Positions 10,641 through 22,506 of a stretch of 64,000 bases of DNA are shown piece after piece. A program made the translations under genes and the position numbers. Origin of the DNA: Nomia melanderi (lineage: Eukaryota > Arthropoda > Insecta > Hymenoptera > Halictidae). The DNA is taken from contig NC_135000.1 in NCBI RefSeq assembly GCF_051020985.1, positions 25,326,784 through 25,390,783 of the forward strand, in the 5' to 3' direction. Each line of letters starts with the position of its first letter. Within the stretch, counting starts at the first letter, position 1. Under the pieces are notes generated by a model. It worked only from the letters and a program-made list of their open reading frames with translations. It did no database searches and was not told the DNA's origin.

Positions 10641-11405
10641 ATTCAATCGAATGATTTGATATTGTATTTTTTGCAACTCATGCAGATGAGTGAGATTGAG
10701 TTTGTGGATTTTTTGGATTAATTTGGATTAAATGTTGTAAGGTGTGATTATTGATTTTATCTTCGCTCAGTGTAAAGATGGAGTGATTTTCTTGCTGCGC
10801 GACGTTGTTAATGATAGAACACGGTCTACGCAAAATGTTTACTAGTTTACGTCCGCCTCTGCGCCTCGCCGGTAGTGTTAGGTATCCCCAAGTTTTCTCT
10901 TTCTCCTCGGCTCGAGAACGTAAACCAGATGCCCGGCTCTTGATGCAACCGCCTGATGCATATTGTGTAACATTAAGTCTGACGCGCGCCTCTGTTGCCG
11001 TCTGCGAGTTCGTACGTTTCAAAGGACGCGAGAACTATGACATGTAAGTAGATACACGACAAGGAGATCCAAGATTCTATTATCAGAAGTTTAATGTGGA
11101 ACACTGTGCGATACACGCTTTAACACTGATGGAAGAAACTTAGAATGCCCTGGTATCTTGCTACCCGTTGTCGATACCTCATCGCGCCGTGAGTTAACAG
11201 TTTGCGAGGAGATAAGAGGCGATCTGACGCAATACGAAGTACCATGTATAAGATATTCTAACTGAAAAGCTAGCGGAGGCTTAAATTCATTTCATTTCTA
11301 CACGACAGTAAAAGCATCGATAAGTATACCCACATGAAGAGCTTGCGATATTTAATAAATAGAAATTAAATCTCAAATGTTACCATATTATTATCCTTCA
11401 ACCTA
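10641..11405. other. No gene or repeat recognised
   Basis: Plain sequence with a GC-richer patch near 10840-11020. Overlapping frames are open on both strands at 10678-11047, with no recognisable domain. Confidence 0.55.
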
Positions 11406-11890
11406 TTAACCCTTTGCACTCGAAAGTTTTTCACTAGAAATATTCAATATTCTTCGATGAGATACAGACGATGTTCTTTGAAACTGATGAACCCCTTGCC
11501 GTACTATTTACTTTCGCCATTAAGCTCATGTACCATTTTATTATCGACAGTTTGGAAGAAATGCAACGAAATTGTCCATTCTACTTCAAGTGGACATTTT
11601 ATTTGAAGACAATGCGATGATAATAGCAAAATAGTTTGCTTTGATTCGTGGATAATGAATAACATCGATTGTTGTTAAATTAGTCTAGAAACCTTCATCA
11701 CGAGTCTCACTCGACATTGTACGTCAAGGAGTTAATAATAAAACATATATAAATTAAGGAAAGTTATTTTATTTGAATATTCCATATACTGATGCATCAT
11801 ACAAAGCAGAATATTATACATAAGACTTTATAATTTTGCGAATCAAATCAATTGGCGACTCAGAGTCACCTCTCGAGTGCAAAGGGTTAA
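11406..11890 (+). mobile_element. Composite MITE: C with nested E
   Basis: Outer termini are family C: TTAACCCTTTGCACTCG at the left and CGAGTGCAAAGGGTTAA at the right, a perfect 17-bp inverted repeat. After TTCTTTGAAACTGATGAA an E element is inserted, and C sequence resumes with the TAAATTAAGGAAAG stretch and CAAATCAATTGGCGACTCAG. The same composite, with the same junction, is found inverted at about 20137-20601. Confidence 0.93.
11488..11735 (-). mobile_element. Family E MITE nested in C
   Basis: Left edge TGAACCCCTTGCCG, right edge ACGAGTCTCACTCG followed by GTCAAGGAGTTAA. In reverse it is collinear with 20283-20522. Shared landmarks are the motif around GTACCATTTTATTATCGACAG and TAGCAAAATAGTTTGCTTTG. 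Its left TTAA has decayed to TGAA. Confidence 0.9.
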
Positions 11891-13598
11891 ATCCTCCTTT
11901 CCCTAAAAACCAGCCACTTCCAAACGGAACGATCGGCGAAACAGTGAAAAGTCGAAATCGTCCTAGCGGAACTGTCCCCTTCATCTCGCATAATTCATCG
12001 GGCCGCGGGTTACGGTGAAAAGCATAAATCCAGTACGAAACAGTGACAGGACATTTTCCGAAATAAATAATCGCCGCTCACGGACGAACAGTTAAGTAAG
12101 AAGTAATAGCTTTACAGCCAATTAGTACGGTCGTGAAGGATATTTAGAAGCGGCGACGTCCGCCGGGCCCCAGGAGAGCGTCACTCAAACAATCCTATTA
12201 TTCCTCCAGCCTTCCTTTGATGTCTACCTCGGAAGACGAACTCTCTCGCGGCGCGTCCACTATCGGACCGCCTCAAACTCGGCTGGCTTTAGGCCAGTTA
12301 CCGCGACGGATCGCAGAGGTGTTGGCCGGAGGAAAACCGTTCGACGGATATGGGTCATCCTGGAAATAGCGAGGATCCGTCGATGGAGCTCCATTGTTCG
12401 CCGCGATTAACACGGTCCCGGTTGCCGTCGCTATCGCCCGTGATCACCTCCCCCCATTGCGCCGCTCGGCGAACAAGAACAAAACTGCGGCAACGGTTTT
12501 CACGGGTCCGTGTCGGTCACGCCTGAACTGATCGGACATCGAGGGGAAAGCAAGAAAGAAGCCGGCGCTTCGGATGCAGCTAGGAAAGTCTCGGAACTTT
12601 CCCGGCTACGTGTCAATTAGGAAGAATTTCGGTTGAAGAGGAGGACGCAGAAGTTGATTTAGCCGTACGTTGAAGCTGGTTCCCGGGGAGGTTCGGTTAG
12701 ATTTCGGTTCACAGTATTATAGGATCATGGGGTCGAACGTTCCCGAAGTTCCCGGGAACAAGGAGATTCTTCGGTAGTTCGATCTGTTTTGTTTGAGTTC
12801 GGATACCGGGCGGGGAGCGTTGGGTAATCGAGGATGATTAAAAATAAGCGCAGCGAAGTAGGAAGAACTCCGTGCAAACAACTACAAAGCCAATGGAATG
12901 AGGCCACCGCGTCGCCGGAAGGATTACTATATACGGCCCCCGAAATCGATAACATCGTGCAACTTGAAGAAATTTCATTATGCATGGCTATAACATGCAG
13001 TTTAAATATTAAACCCGCTCTTTCGGAAATGCGCTCCCGGACACCGGGCGAACGCCGAAATCGTGCCGCTTCGAGCGCCGATTCATGAAATAATCAAATG
13101 CAATCCATTTGAAGAATGTTTTCGTTTCATACTCGTCGAATAAACGGGCCGCTCGGTCCCTCGTCCACGGGAACGATCGAAATAACATCGGATAGACCGT
13201 TTTCCATCTCCGACGGAGAGAACTCGCAATCCGGACCCACCGAACGTGCTGTTAGTTCCAACGAAATCCCCGGGAACCTGAATTATTCACCGGAAAGATG
13301 AAAAAAGGAAGGACCTCGTTAATTCACTCGGTAAATCCGAGCTCGCGCAACCCTTTCGAGTATAATGTCCATAACAATCGTCCCGGTATCCCCGTCGTTA
13401 GGTGACAGTCGAATCCTAGTTCTGCAGACGACAAACGATAATATCCCGAGGTCCGCGGGCAGGGCTTTCCCCGAGTCTCCGCGCCGCTTCCGGGGATTTC
13501 CTTAATGGCTCAACGAAAGCAACAAGCAATCTGGACTAGCGAAAACGGCCGTGCCGTAAGAATGAAAGCCCCTACACGCTGGGACATGCCTCGAGGCG
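11891..13598. other. No gene or repeat recognised
   Basis: GC-rich from about 12100 to 12520 and 12900 to 13300. Short frames are open on both strands (12725-13088) with no domain. No TTAA element was found. Confidence 0.55.
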
Positions 13599-13668
13599 AG
13601 CGATGGGTTTGAGCCTTTTTCGTTTGATCTATGACATGTTCCTATAAAAAACATTCAAACCCATCGCT
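13599..13668. repeat. Short inverted repeat, 14-bp arms
   Basis: AGCGATGGGTTTGA at 13599-13612 is the exact reverse complement of 13655-13668, with a 42-bp loop. The motif TCAAACCCATCG occurs twice more downstream (14041 and 14306), linking this hairpin to the adjacent tandem duplication. It could be part of an old mobile element. Confidence 0.85.
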
Positions 13669-13940
13669 TCTCCAAGAACATGGTAAGGCGAATCTCAAAA
13701 AGCAACTGATCCTAATCTAATCAAATTTCAACGATAACAGATTCTCCAAACAATGAAGACTAACACCCTTGTCTCCTAAGACGCGTCCAAGACAAGCCTC
13801 ATCTGCAATACCCCTTACGAGTCAACGCGTGCAGCGATATATAGCTGCTAGCAATGAGTCCAAGGCTTTTACGTCATTAACGCTTTAGGTTGGTAGGAAT
13901 TCAATCGCGACGTACACCTAGAACAGCGGAACTTTTCAAG

Positions 13941-14430
13941 CATTTTTAAGCGCCTATCACAAGCGCAAATTTTCCAAGCGTCTTTAGGTATCAAGAATCA
14001 AACGGTTAAATAGAATATTTCTCAAGAAACTTCGAAAAACTCAAACCCATCGATTATCTAGGCGCACGCCTAGAGACAAGTCTCATCATGTAGAAGAGTC
14101 TTAACAGCCAATATATGTTTCAAAACTAAACACAGGCAGAACTGCGGTTAGAGCCTAGCACGTGGGAGCATTCGGTGCACCGCGGTGCCTACAGTATTAT
14201 AAGCAGTATTTTTAAGCGCCTATCACAAGCGCAAGTTTTCCAAGCACCTTAGGAATCAAGAATCAAAGGGTTAAATACAATATTTCTGGAGAAACCTCGG
14301 AAAACTCAAACCCATCGATTATCTAGGCGCACGCCTAGAGACACGTCTCATCGCGTAGAAGAGTCTTAACAGTCAATGGACGTTTCGAAACTAAACAGCC
14401 GGAACTGCAGTTAGGGCCTAGCACGTGGGC
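13941..14430. repeat. Duplicated unit of about 225 bp, 265-bp period
   Basis: Two direct copies (13941-14167 and 14207-14430) are separated by a 39-bp linker. Shared blocks include TTTTTAAGCGCCTATCACAA, TCAAACCCATCGATTATC, GTAGAAGAGTCTTAACAG and GCCTAGCACGTGGG. Each holds a near-perfect palindrome TCTAGGCG-CA-CGCCTAGA (14057-14074; 14322-14339). The palindromes are intact in both copies although the surroundings have diverged by point changes. Confidence 0.93.
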
Positions 14431-17319
14431 ACGGTCTTAAGTGCAGGACCGGTCGTCCCGCATAAATATCTCGAATTAATTGGTGGCCGATGCACTGTAT
14501 AAACACACCGGGCCGAGCAACAAGCCTCGGCCCCCGGCCCTGTCACATCAACGTCACGTTTCTGAAATACTCTGGCTATATCCGTCACCCGCCTAACACC
14601 CGTGTCCCGAGCGCCGAATCAAGTATGCGCGCGGCCGAGCCCCGATTTACCGGGTTATACGTCTTCGCGAGCACGTGACTATATTCATCTTGCTTCCTCG
14701 TAGGCGGGGTTCAACGGTGACCGGGTAATTCCGCGAGAGCCAACGGACGGCCGCCGATGCTCGATTATCCGCCGGCGTTGGCGTACGCTATCGGACGCTG
14801 CTTCGCGCTTCTCCTCTCTATACGCCCGACGACCGTCTCGTTAATAACTAACGAATCTTCGCCGGTATAATCCCGAGGTGACGGGGGATTCAGTTCCACA
14901 GAGCACGCCGCCGGGTATCAAATGTTGACTGTTGAATTAATCAAGCCGACGACGATGCGCGACTTGACCGGCGATGGATTCTGCGCGAATACCGCCGCGC
15001 AGGTAAATATACTCTGGCATCGGTGCCGCTGAAATTCTCTGGGTTGTTTCTTCGTTTCTGTTAATACCTGCTGGGAATTGGATGGTTAACCATTAACGCG
15101 TTAATACGTTGCACGCGGGATACGTGCTTTTACGCTTCTCGCAGCCGGCCATTCGAGCGCGGGTCACTTGAAAGTACGCATTTAGTAGATTTGTACTAGA
15201 GAGCGGGTGTCGTATGAATAAAGGCACTGTATGTGTAGTGTTTGTGTCACTAGGCAACGGTTTACATTGTTTAGCAGATATTTAAGTGTAAAATAAAAAG
15301 AAGTAGTTTCCGATTTATTGTGATTTTACTGAATGACCAAACTTTCGCGAGATTCGCGAAAAAACATTCGCTGCACGCGTTACGCGCCCAAAGATGACAG
15401 TGGGGCACTCACCATCGCTATCGCCTGAGAAACAAAAGAAAGGGTATGCGAGTCTGGCAAAGTCGCGCTGATTGGTCGCCCGGTAGATGCTCTGTTTTCC
15501 TATAAATGTGCAACGACCACCCAGTCTCAACAAGAAACGTAGAAACAAGCATCCAAAATCAACCTTTGTGATGATGACATTGTCCGAATCACTATTTTAC
15601 TTCAAAATTGTACTTTAAATTGTGAAATTATATTTTTTTTGGTAAAACAAATAAACCAGTTCAACACCCTTGCTAACCCTATCACTATAAAACGTCGTAA
15701 ATAGCAACGTCAAATAGTTAATAAGTCTTCTTTCTTTTCTGTGGTACCAAAGACTAACTCTACGGAAAAACGAAAGATTCGTCGCAGCGATTAACGTGTC
15801 GACACGTTGACTGTGAAAAACATCAGTGTCTTACGCATCGCTTATTCCTTTGTAGAAAAGATAAAACGGGATAATTATTAATTATCTGTTACCACGATTC
15901 CTACGTTACACTGTTACCTAGTTATTTACACTATTGAACATTCGACGTTGTCTTATGAGTTATAATTGCTCTCGAGTCATTTGGAAGAGGTCACCGGTGA
16001 ACGTGACAATCAACGCGTTGTTTTCATTTTACTTTGGTATAGTATGTCTTATCTTTATATTTCAAGTATTACCTGTCTTATTAAGTATTTCAGTAAATTG
16101 GTGTTTGCGGATTGAACAGTAGTATCGAGTGATTACACGAAAGCTGAAGTATCGGTAATAGAAATATAGTGTTCCTCTGTTGCACAGGTTTAAGTACTGC
16201 CGCAGAAAAAAGCGAAGCTTTCAAATTCCAATACACTTGCTCGCAATTACCCCTTCCCAGCTGCAACACTAGTTAGAGGTCCTTTGTGTCAGCGTCGAGG
16301 GGGTTAAGCCAACAAAGGCCGAGCAAACGGGCCGACCAAGGAATAACGATCCGGAGCGATCCTCCGCAGGCGATAGACACTGGCCGCGAGGCGCTTCAGG
16401 TGGATCCACTAAATACGACTTTACAGACAGCCGACCCCACCTCGATATCGTGTAACAGGCCACTCGACCGTCTCGAGAAAATCGTCGTGTATGTGCCGTC
16501 CCCTTAAACCACCCCCGTTACACACACAGAGGCGAGCGCGGGGACGCACCGGTGACACGAGGAACTCGGCTGGTCGTCCGATCGAAACTAGACTCCACGT
16601 TACGCGCTATAAATAACGGAATTTCATCTCTGACCTCGGTAAAACCGATCTGAAACGGAGCTCTTTACGGAAAGGCAGCATCCTTCGCGCGGCAAGTAAA
16701 AGGGGGAAAAAAGAAAGGAATAAAAGGAGCGCCGGGAAGAAGGCGCGGTTTCGCGCGAAGTTATGAGAACGTCGAAGAGGGAAAAGTGCCGGCAGCTTCC
16801 GCGCTTCCGATGGAATTTACGATCGCCCCGGGAGGCGGGCGTGCCTCCGTAACCCCGCCGAGACAATGATGAAAACTGCGAATCGATTCCGGCGAAAACA
16901 CCGGCGAAGGGAAGGCGGAAGGGCAACGAGAGGCCGAGAGAGATCCTGAGAGATCGCGACGCATCGCGATCGAAACGAACAGGATAAATCCAATCGATTC
17001 GACCGTCGCGCCTGCGACTGTGTTTCCTCGGCGAGGCTCGATCGTTCCTGCACGAATAACACGGGAAAACTGTCGGTTCACCGCGACGATAAATAATGGA
17101 ATTTCATCCTGGCGTCCCGATAAATCTGGTTGTTGCGGCCGGTGTTTACTGCGAGTCGATACCCCGTGCATCTTCTACGAAGATGGAACGTCTTCGGGCC
17201 TGACGCGGTGTCTGACGAGATGGAGATGGTGATTTGCGGGTGATTCGGGTGTTTTTGGTGTTTGGGCAGCTTCGATGGTTGGGCTTTGGGTATTCTTCGT
17301 GTTTGGGCTTTGAGGGTTT
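14431..17319. other. No gene recognised
   Basis: GC-rich in 14440-15000 and 16260-17230, AT-rich in 15560-16200. A weak direct repeat sharing GGAATTTCATC with flanking ATAAATAA occurs near 16612 and 17090. Frames at 16624-17171 (minus) overlap plus-strand frames and carry no domain. Confidence 0.5.
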
Positions 17320-17836
17320 GAGTGTTTTAATGTTTGAATGTTGAATGTTTGAGTGTTTGAATTTTTCAGTGTTTGGATGTTGGATGTTCGGATATTTGGA
17401 TTTTGGATATTTGGATATTTGGATATTTGGATATTTCGATATTTAGATATTTAGATATTTGGTTATTTGGATATTTGGATATTTGGATATTTGGATATTT
17501 CGATATTTGGATATTTCGATATTTCGATATTTAGATATTTAGATATTTGGTTATTTGGATATTTGGTTATTTGGACATTTCAATATTTGGATATTTCAAT
17601 ATTTGAATGTTTGAAAATTTGAATATTCGGATATTTGAATATTTGGACATCGGAATATTTGAATATTTCATATTTGAATATTTGGATATTTGGTTATTTG
17701 AATATTTGGATATTTGGATATTTGGATATTTCAATATTTGGATATTTCAATATTTCAATATTTCAATATTTCAATATTTGAAAATTTGAATGTTCGGATA
17801 TTTGGATATTTGGATATTTGAATATTTGAAGTTTGA
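17320..17836. repeat. Simple-sequence tract, 8-bp unit TTTGGATA
   Basis: About 500 bp of degenerate TTTGGATA units, with variants TTTCGATA, TTTAGATA, TTTGAATA and TTTCAATA. The opening (17320-17385) grades in from TTTGAATG-like units. The 60-codon open frame at 17607-17789 is a product of the repeat (24 bp = three units = eight codons) and is not a gene. Confidence 0.95.
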
Positions 17837-18510
17837 AGATTAGAACATTTGAACTTACTTGATAATTCAGACTCACTGTTCCTCTCGCAGCTACCTTCAA
17901 TTCCAAACCGTAGGACGCCAGATAATTAAATAAATAAGAAAGAAGTATCGATCTCTGGAAACCACATCAGAGTCAATATCGTGCGGCGAGGTCGTCCCTG
18001 AAGGGTTAAGGTGAGCGAAGATAAGCGAAAAGGGTGAGGTGGCAAGCCTTCCGTCGACGATCCACCCCGAGCAACGGGAGTGAAGGGTTTTTAAGAGGTT
18101 CGGTATCAGGGGCAATTCGTCACTTCGCGAGCGAGTTTTTTTCGGCGGGCTTTTTACGGCCCGTCTGACATCGTCGATCAAGCGGAAGATTACCTCGTAA
18201 GCCGGTCGAAAATCTCGGGTTGCGCCTCGGGCCGTCTCCCTCTCCTACCTTCGTCGCGGGAAAAACCGGCTGGCCCGGATTTTTGTAATTTACTCGATTA
18301 CTCGTTTACGTGACAGGCGATAAGCATCCGCCGAGATTCACGGAGTAAACGACGCGCCGACGTTTCGCTCGATCAGCACCCTGACAAATGATCGCTTCAT
18401 TGAATTCTCTTCTTTGGGGGTGTATTGTCGAGAGGAAGCGTAATTTGTTGCGACTCGATACACAAGTGTCCTCGACGAGATTATTCGACTCTAACAACTA
18501 GCATTCTTGA
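17837..18510. other. No gene or repeat recognised
   Basis: Non-repetitive sequence between two repeat tracts. The minus-strand open frame at 17897-18181 has no recognisable motif. Confidence 0.5.
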
Positions 18511-18768
18511 TTCCCTATCTCGATTTCATTCGATTCATGAATTCTATAAATTCGAACAATCGATTTAAAAGATCTTCACTATAATTCGAATGATAATTCC
18601 CTATCTCGATTTCATTCGATTCATGAATTCTATAAATTGGATTATTCGATTTACAAGATCTTCACTATAATTCGAATGATAATTCCCTATCTCGATTTCA
18701 TTCGATTCATGAATTCTATAAATTCGAACATTCGATTAACAAAACCTTCACTATAATTCGAATGACAA
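18511..18768. repeat. Tandem repeat, three 86-bp units
   Basis: Units start at 18511, 18597 and 18683 with TTCCCTATCTCGATTTCATT and end in CACTATAATTCGAATGA. Units differ by only a few substitutions. An internal TTCATGAATTC near-palindrome is repeated in each. Confidence 0.95.
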
Positions 18769-18781
18769 TTCTCTATATACA

Positions 18782-19000
18782 TTAACACTAAAACTACCAG
18801 AGGGGTCAAATGACCCGTGATGTCTTCTTTCTGCAATTATTAGAAAGGTAACAAATGTTTCTCTGAGAAATTAAAGAAATTCGTTTAGCACTACGCAAAT
18901 TGAATTGTAAATCAATCAAAGTCTGAACAGATGCACTCTTGGAGTTTCTATAGCGACATTTTCAAAAGTCAATTGAAGTGCTCGGTAGTTTTAGTGTTAA
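18782..19000 (+). mobile_element. Family G MITE, full length (219 bp)
   Basis: Left end TTAACACTAAAACTACC, right end GGTAGTTTTAGTGTTAA: a perfect 17-bp inverted repeat including the TTAA. The right subterminal region is GTCAATTGAAGTGCTC. Other members are at 33709-33923 (minus) and a right-end fragment ending at 22477. TTAA flanks suggest piggyBac-type mobility. Confidence 0.93.
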
Positions 19001-19763
19001 GATATTTACTCGGCAATATAGAACAAAAATCGAATCGGACAGATACAAGAAAGTTGAAAGTGCAATCTATAAAAGTCTTCACCGTTCAATTTTCACTTCA
19101 TCGCGAAAACCGGCGATTGCTAATTTAATCAAAACGTTCCAAATAAGTGTCTAGCAACCCCACCGATCGATAGCGCAATCATCATAGTGGCAAGATCGCA
19201 GTTTCCATCGCTACGCACGACGCAGCTGACGGTTATCTCGAAAAAGCCTGTAAATCCATTGTGTTCGAAGGTTGTAGCACCGAAATCGATGCAACACGTG
19301 CATCGGCGGGGCGGGCGGGGGCGAGCGGCGACAGGAATCGTTGCGCCGATTCGACTGGTTTAACAGGCTGCTAACGACCGTCCAATTCTGTCCGCGCGAT
19401 CGATCCCGCCGTAGACGGGGACAATCAGCGGAACATTGGCTCCGGAACAGCGGAAGAACGCGGCCGCGCTGCAGCGCGGTGCAGCCGCCGAGAAAAACAG
19501 ACTTGATCGCGGTGCATAATGTCGGGGGCGGCGCGAGATCCGGGCGCCGTTCGTTATTTCGATTGATTGACGTCACGCCTGTCAGGAGCACGTGCATTTC
19601 CGCGGCGGACGCAGCGGTTTCGGCAGCACTCGCGCGCGGAATGGCCACGTGCTCGAATTCGAGGTCGGATTCAGTGGAAAAGTTCGCCAAACTGACGCAG
19701 CTGCCGCGTATACGGCGCATCGCGACAGTTCCAAAGTTCCATGAGGTTTTGGATGCATTAAAA
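19001..19763. other. GC-rich region without a supported gene
   Basis: Strongly GC-rich at 19290-19700. A 152-codon plus frame (19341-19799) and a 227-codon minus frame (19211-19894) overlap almost completely, and both run into the family C repeat at 19764, so neither is credible as a gene. Confidence 0.6.
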
Positions 19764-19989
19764 TCAACCCTTCGCACTCGAGAATATTTTCCTGAATGAA
19801 TATTCATTTTCTGATGAGAATTAAAGATAGTTTTTGTAACGTGAAGATAGATTTCGCATAAATTAAGGGGCATTACCTCGTTTCCATGTTCCATGTGTTC
19901 ATACGTTGTATAAAATTCAATATTGAACTTTGAATTTTATAATTCCAAGTTAAATGACTGAATGGCTCCTCTCGAGTGCAAAGGGTTAA
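19764..19989 (+). mobile_element. Family C MITE, divergent copy (226 bp)
   Basis: Starts TCAACCCTTCGCACTCGAG and ends CTCTCGAGTGCAAAGGGTTAA. The interior resembles the C copy at 46686-46934 (AATATTCATTTTCTGATGAG, TTGCATAAATTAAG-like stretch, CCATGTTCCATG) more than the one at 4964, so these form a subfamily. Its right TTAA is shared with the next C fragment. Confidence 0.88.
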
Positions 19990-20105
19990 CCTTTAAATAA
20001 AGTAGCTTCGTTCCTCAATCTACCTTCGAGTTTCAAGGAATGTCTTCGACTCGTCAAAAAATGTTAAACATTTCTAATGAGAAACTTCCGAGTGCAAAGG
20101 GTTAA
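19986..20105 (-). mobile_element. Family C MITE fragment, minus strand
   Basis: Ends TTTCTAATGAGAAACTTCCG followed by AGTGCAAAGGGTTAA, the reverse of the C left end, preceded by a GTTTCAAGGAATGTCTTCG stretch. The other half of the element is missing. Confidence 0.8.
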
Positions 20106-20136
20106 TTTTAAGGGTTTAGTTTAAGGAATGTCTTCG

Positions 20137-20601
20137 CCTCGAGAGGTGACCCTCAGTCGCCACTTGATTTTATTTGCAAAATTATAAAGTCTTATATATA
20201 ATATTAAGCTTCGTATAATGCATCAATATATGGAATATTCAAATAAAATAACTTTCCTTCTTAATTCATACATGTTTTCTTATTAACCCCTTGTACAATG
20301 TCGAGTGAGACTCGTGATGAAGGTTTTCAGACTAATTTAACAATCGATGTTATTCATTGCCCACGGATCAAAGCAAACTATTTTGCTATTATCATCGTAT
20401 TATCTACAAATAAAATTTCCACTTGAAGTAGAATGGACAATTTCGTGCATTTCCCCCAACTATCGACAGTAAAATGGTACACGAGCTTAATGGCGAAAGT
20501 AAATAGTAAGGCAAGGGGTTAATTAGTTTCAAACATCGTCTGCATCTCCTCGGAGAATAGTGAATATTCCTAGTGAAAAACTTTCGAGTGCAAAGGGTTA
20601 A
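20137..20601 (-). mobile_element. Composite MITE: C with nested E, inverted
   Basis: Reads in reverse like 11406-11890: right edge CTTTCGAGTGCAAAGGGTTAA, left edge CTCGAGAGGTGACCCTCAG followed by CGCCACTTGATTTTAT. E sits at the same C position (TTAATTAGTTTCAAAC junction). The left C tip is lost, replaced by another piece of C interior (about 20117-20136). Confidence 0.92.
20283..20522 (+). mobile_element. Family E MITE nested in C (240 bp)
   Basis: Starts TTAACCCCTTGTACAATG, then GAGTGAGACTCGTGATGAAG; ends GTAAGGCAAGGGGTTAA. Flanked on both sides by TTAA, as expected of TTAA-targeting insertion. It matches the reverse complement of 11488-11735 throughout. Confidence 0.93.
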
Positions 20602-22330
20602 TTTGAAGGCATCAGCATTGACCGACCCCCTGCGGTTCGACTATCCTAGACTTCCACCGATTACACGTCGATAATCGAATCCACTTTCCCGCCGAAAAGC
20701 TCTCGTTCGCGTGGCATCCAGCGGCGCAGGGCATATACATTTTTATTGGAAAACTATCTGCGGCCCGAGAGCGCGGCAATGGCCGAGAGCATTAAGGAAC
20801 AATGGGGAAATCGGCTGGCCTTTTACAGATAGCGGGAAAAGTACCTGCATTCTGTATAGATTCCCCGAAGCCGTTGATACTTAGTTTGCCGAACTCCTAG
20901 ATACCGCCATTGTGCATCGCGCGCCTTCGACATTCGGCTCTCGATAGAGATAAAGCTCGCTTCTCGGAGGATTCGTTGGAAACTGCTGATTCCGTCGTTG
21001 CGTTTCGTTAATCTTCCACACGGGAAAATCGGGAACGACAAGCTCCGCGTACAGGTAATCGCGACGCAAAATGAATAGTATAAAACGAGTAAAATCTCGA
21101 GTCACCCCGCGAGCGACGCGGTTTCCCCGACACACGATTTCCAAACAATGAGCCTCCTCGCGATTATTACCCGCCTGAATAAGTGGTACCCCCGGCAACG
21201 TTGCATCAGTATACTTCAATTCATGCGCAAAGTGCACGGCGGATTTTCATTCAGGAGAACCGTGCGAAGTAGAAACGATCGTCGCTCTCCCAGGCACGAC
21301 GTCAGGCAGCAAAGACACAAGTAATGTACACGTGTCGAAGCATGAAAATCGGCATTCAACCCGTTCAATTCCCACTTAATCTGCATACCAGAACACCTCG
21401 TAGTCCATGAAAGGACGATATTCATCGGAGACTCGCCAGAGAAGGCGTGAAAAAATCCGCAAAAAATCTTCGAAACGGATCGATGCAGTGGCGTATGTGA
21501 ACAAGCTTACCAGGAGGAAAATACCAGGATCGGGAAGGATCAAGCGGAACGTAACCGTGGGGATTCAATGGCGGCTTTTCTTTCGGCCGCCGATAAATTA
21601 GCGAATTATCGAGGGACCGGCCCGCGCGTCCGCGGATACGCGATAAACCAAAAATCTCCAGGGCGGCGGTCCCCGCTGGCGACGCAGCGGTGGGAATCGC
21701 GATTATACGTGACTGCTGCGTCACGTATCGCGTCTCCCTTGGCGTTATCAGCATCCGACATTTCCCAACGCGCCGCGCGAACACATAGGCATACGGAGAA
21801 GTACACTGCGTTGCGCTCGACTATTTTCAGCGGCGGCGGCGGCCGGGAAACCGGTGACCGTTAATGGGTCACGTGTGTCCGCGCGAAAATAAATAGCTGC
21901 GGGGGGACGCGGGTGCACGGGGCGGCCGGGAAAAATCGTATCGCGTGCCGACGTCCCAGAAAACCGGCTATCACGCGGATTAAGTTGAAATCATTGTTAT
22001 CCGCGCGCCGACGATCCCCCTTTCATTATAACCCGCTCGTAGGATGGATTAACTAACGGAATAATCGTGGAGGATGACGGTGTGTCCGATGGGATCGAGG
22101 GTAGAGGTAAATAGAAGTGCGTGATGGGTAACTTAATGTGGTGACGATGGGGGGTACCATTGGTGATTGATAGGAATGTGTGATCAACAGTTTGGTGTGA
22201 GGTCTGATGGTGTGTTGGTATGTTGTTCGTTAATTGGTAGTGAATAAGAGTTGTGATATTGTTAAGAGTTGGAATACTGGACGGGTTAGAGTGAGTTATG
22301 TGATTTCATTTTTTCTAGTTATTCGACAGA
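20602..22330. other. No gene recognised
   Basis: GC-rich patches at 21560-21960. Frames open on both strands (21407-21864 plus, 21422-21784 minus) overlap and lack motifs. From 22080 the sequence is AT/GT-rich with no repeat family. Confidence 0.5.
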
Positions 22331-22477
22331 TAGATGGTTCTTTGAAAAAGTACTAGAGAAACTGGTTTAGGAATATACTGAATTGCAAACTAACTGTAGT
22401 CTCGATGATTGCACTGTTGAGGTTTCCATAGAACAATTTTGAAAGACAATTTAACTGCTCGGTAGTTCTAGTGTTAA
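22331..22477 (+). mobile_element. Family G MITE, right-half fragment
   Basis: Ends GCTCGGTAGTTCTAGTGTTAA and, upstream, matches G near GAGGTTTCCATAGAACAATT and AATTGCAAACTAACTG. The left inverted end is not seen; the start coordinate is approximate. Confidence 0.75.
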
Positions 22478-22506
22478 TCTACTTGTCTATAATTTTATAG
22501 TTTTAA

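Noticed and set aside
19211..19894. Long overlapping frames (152 codons plus, 227 codons minus)
   Set aside because: They overlap almost completely on opposite strands in GC-rich DNA, run into a family C MITE, and show no domain.
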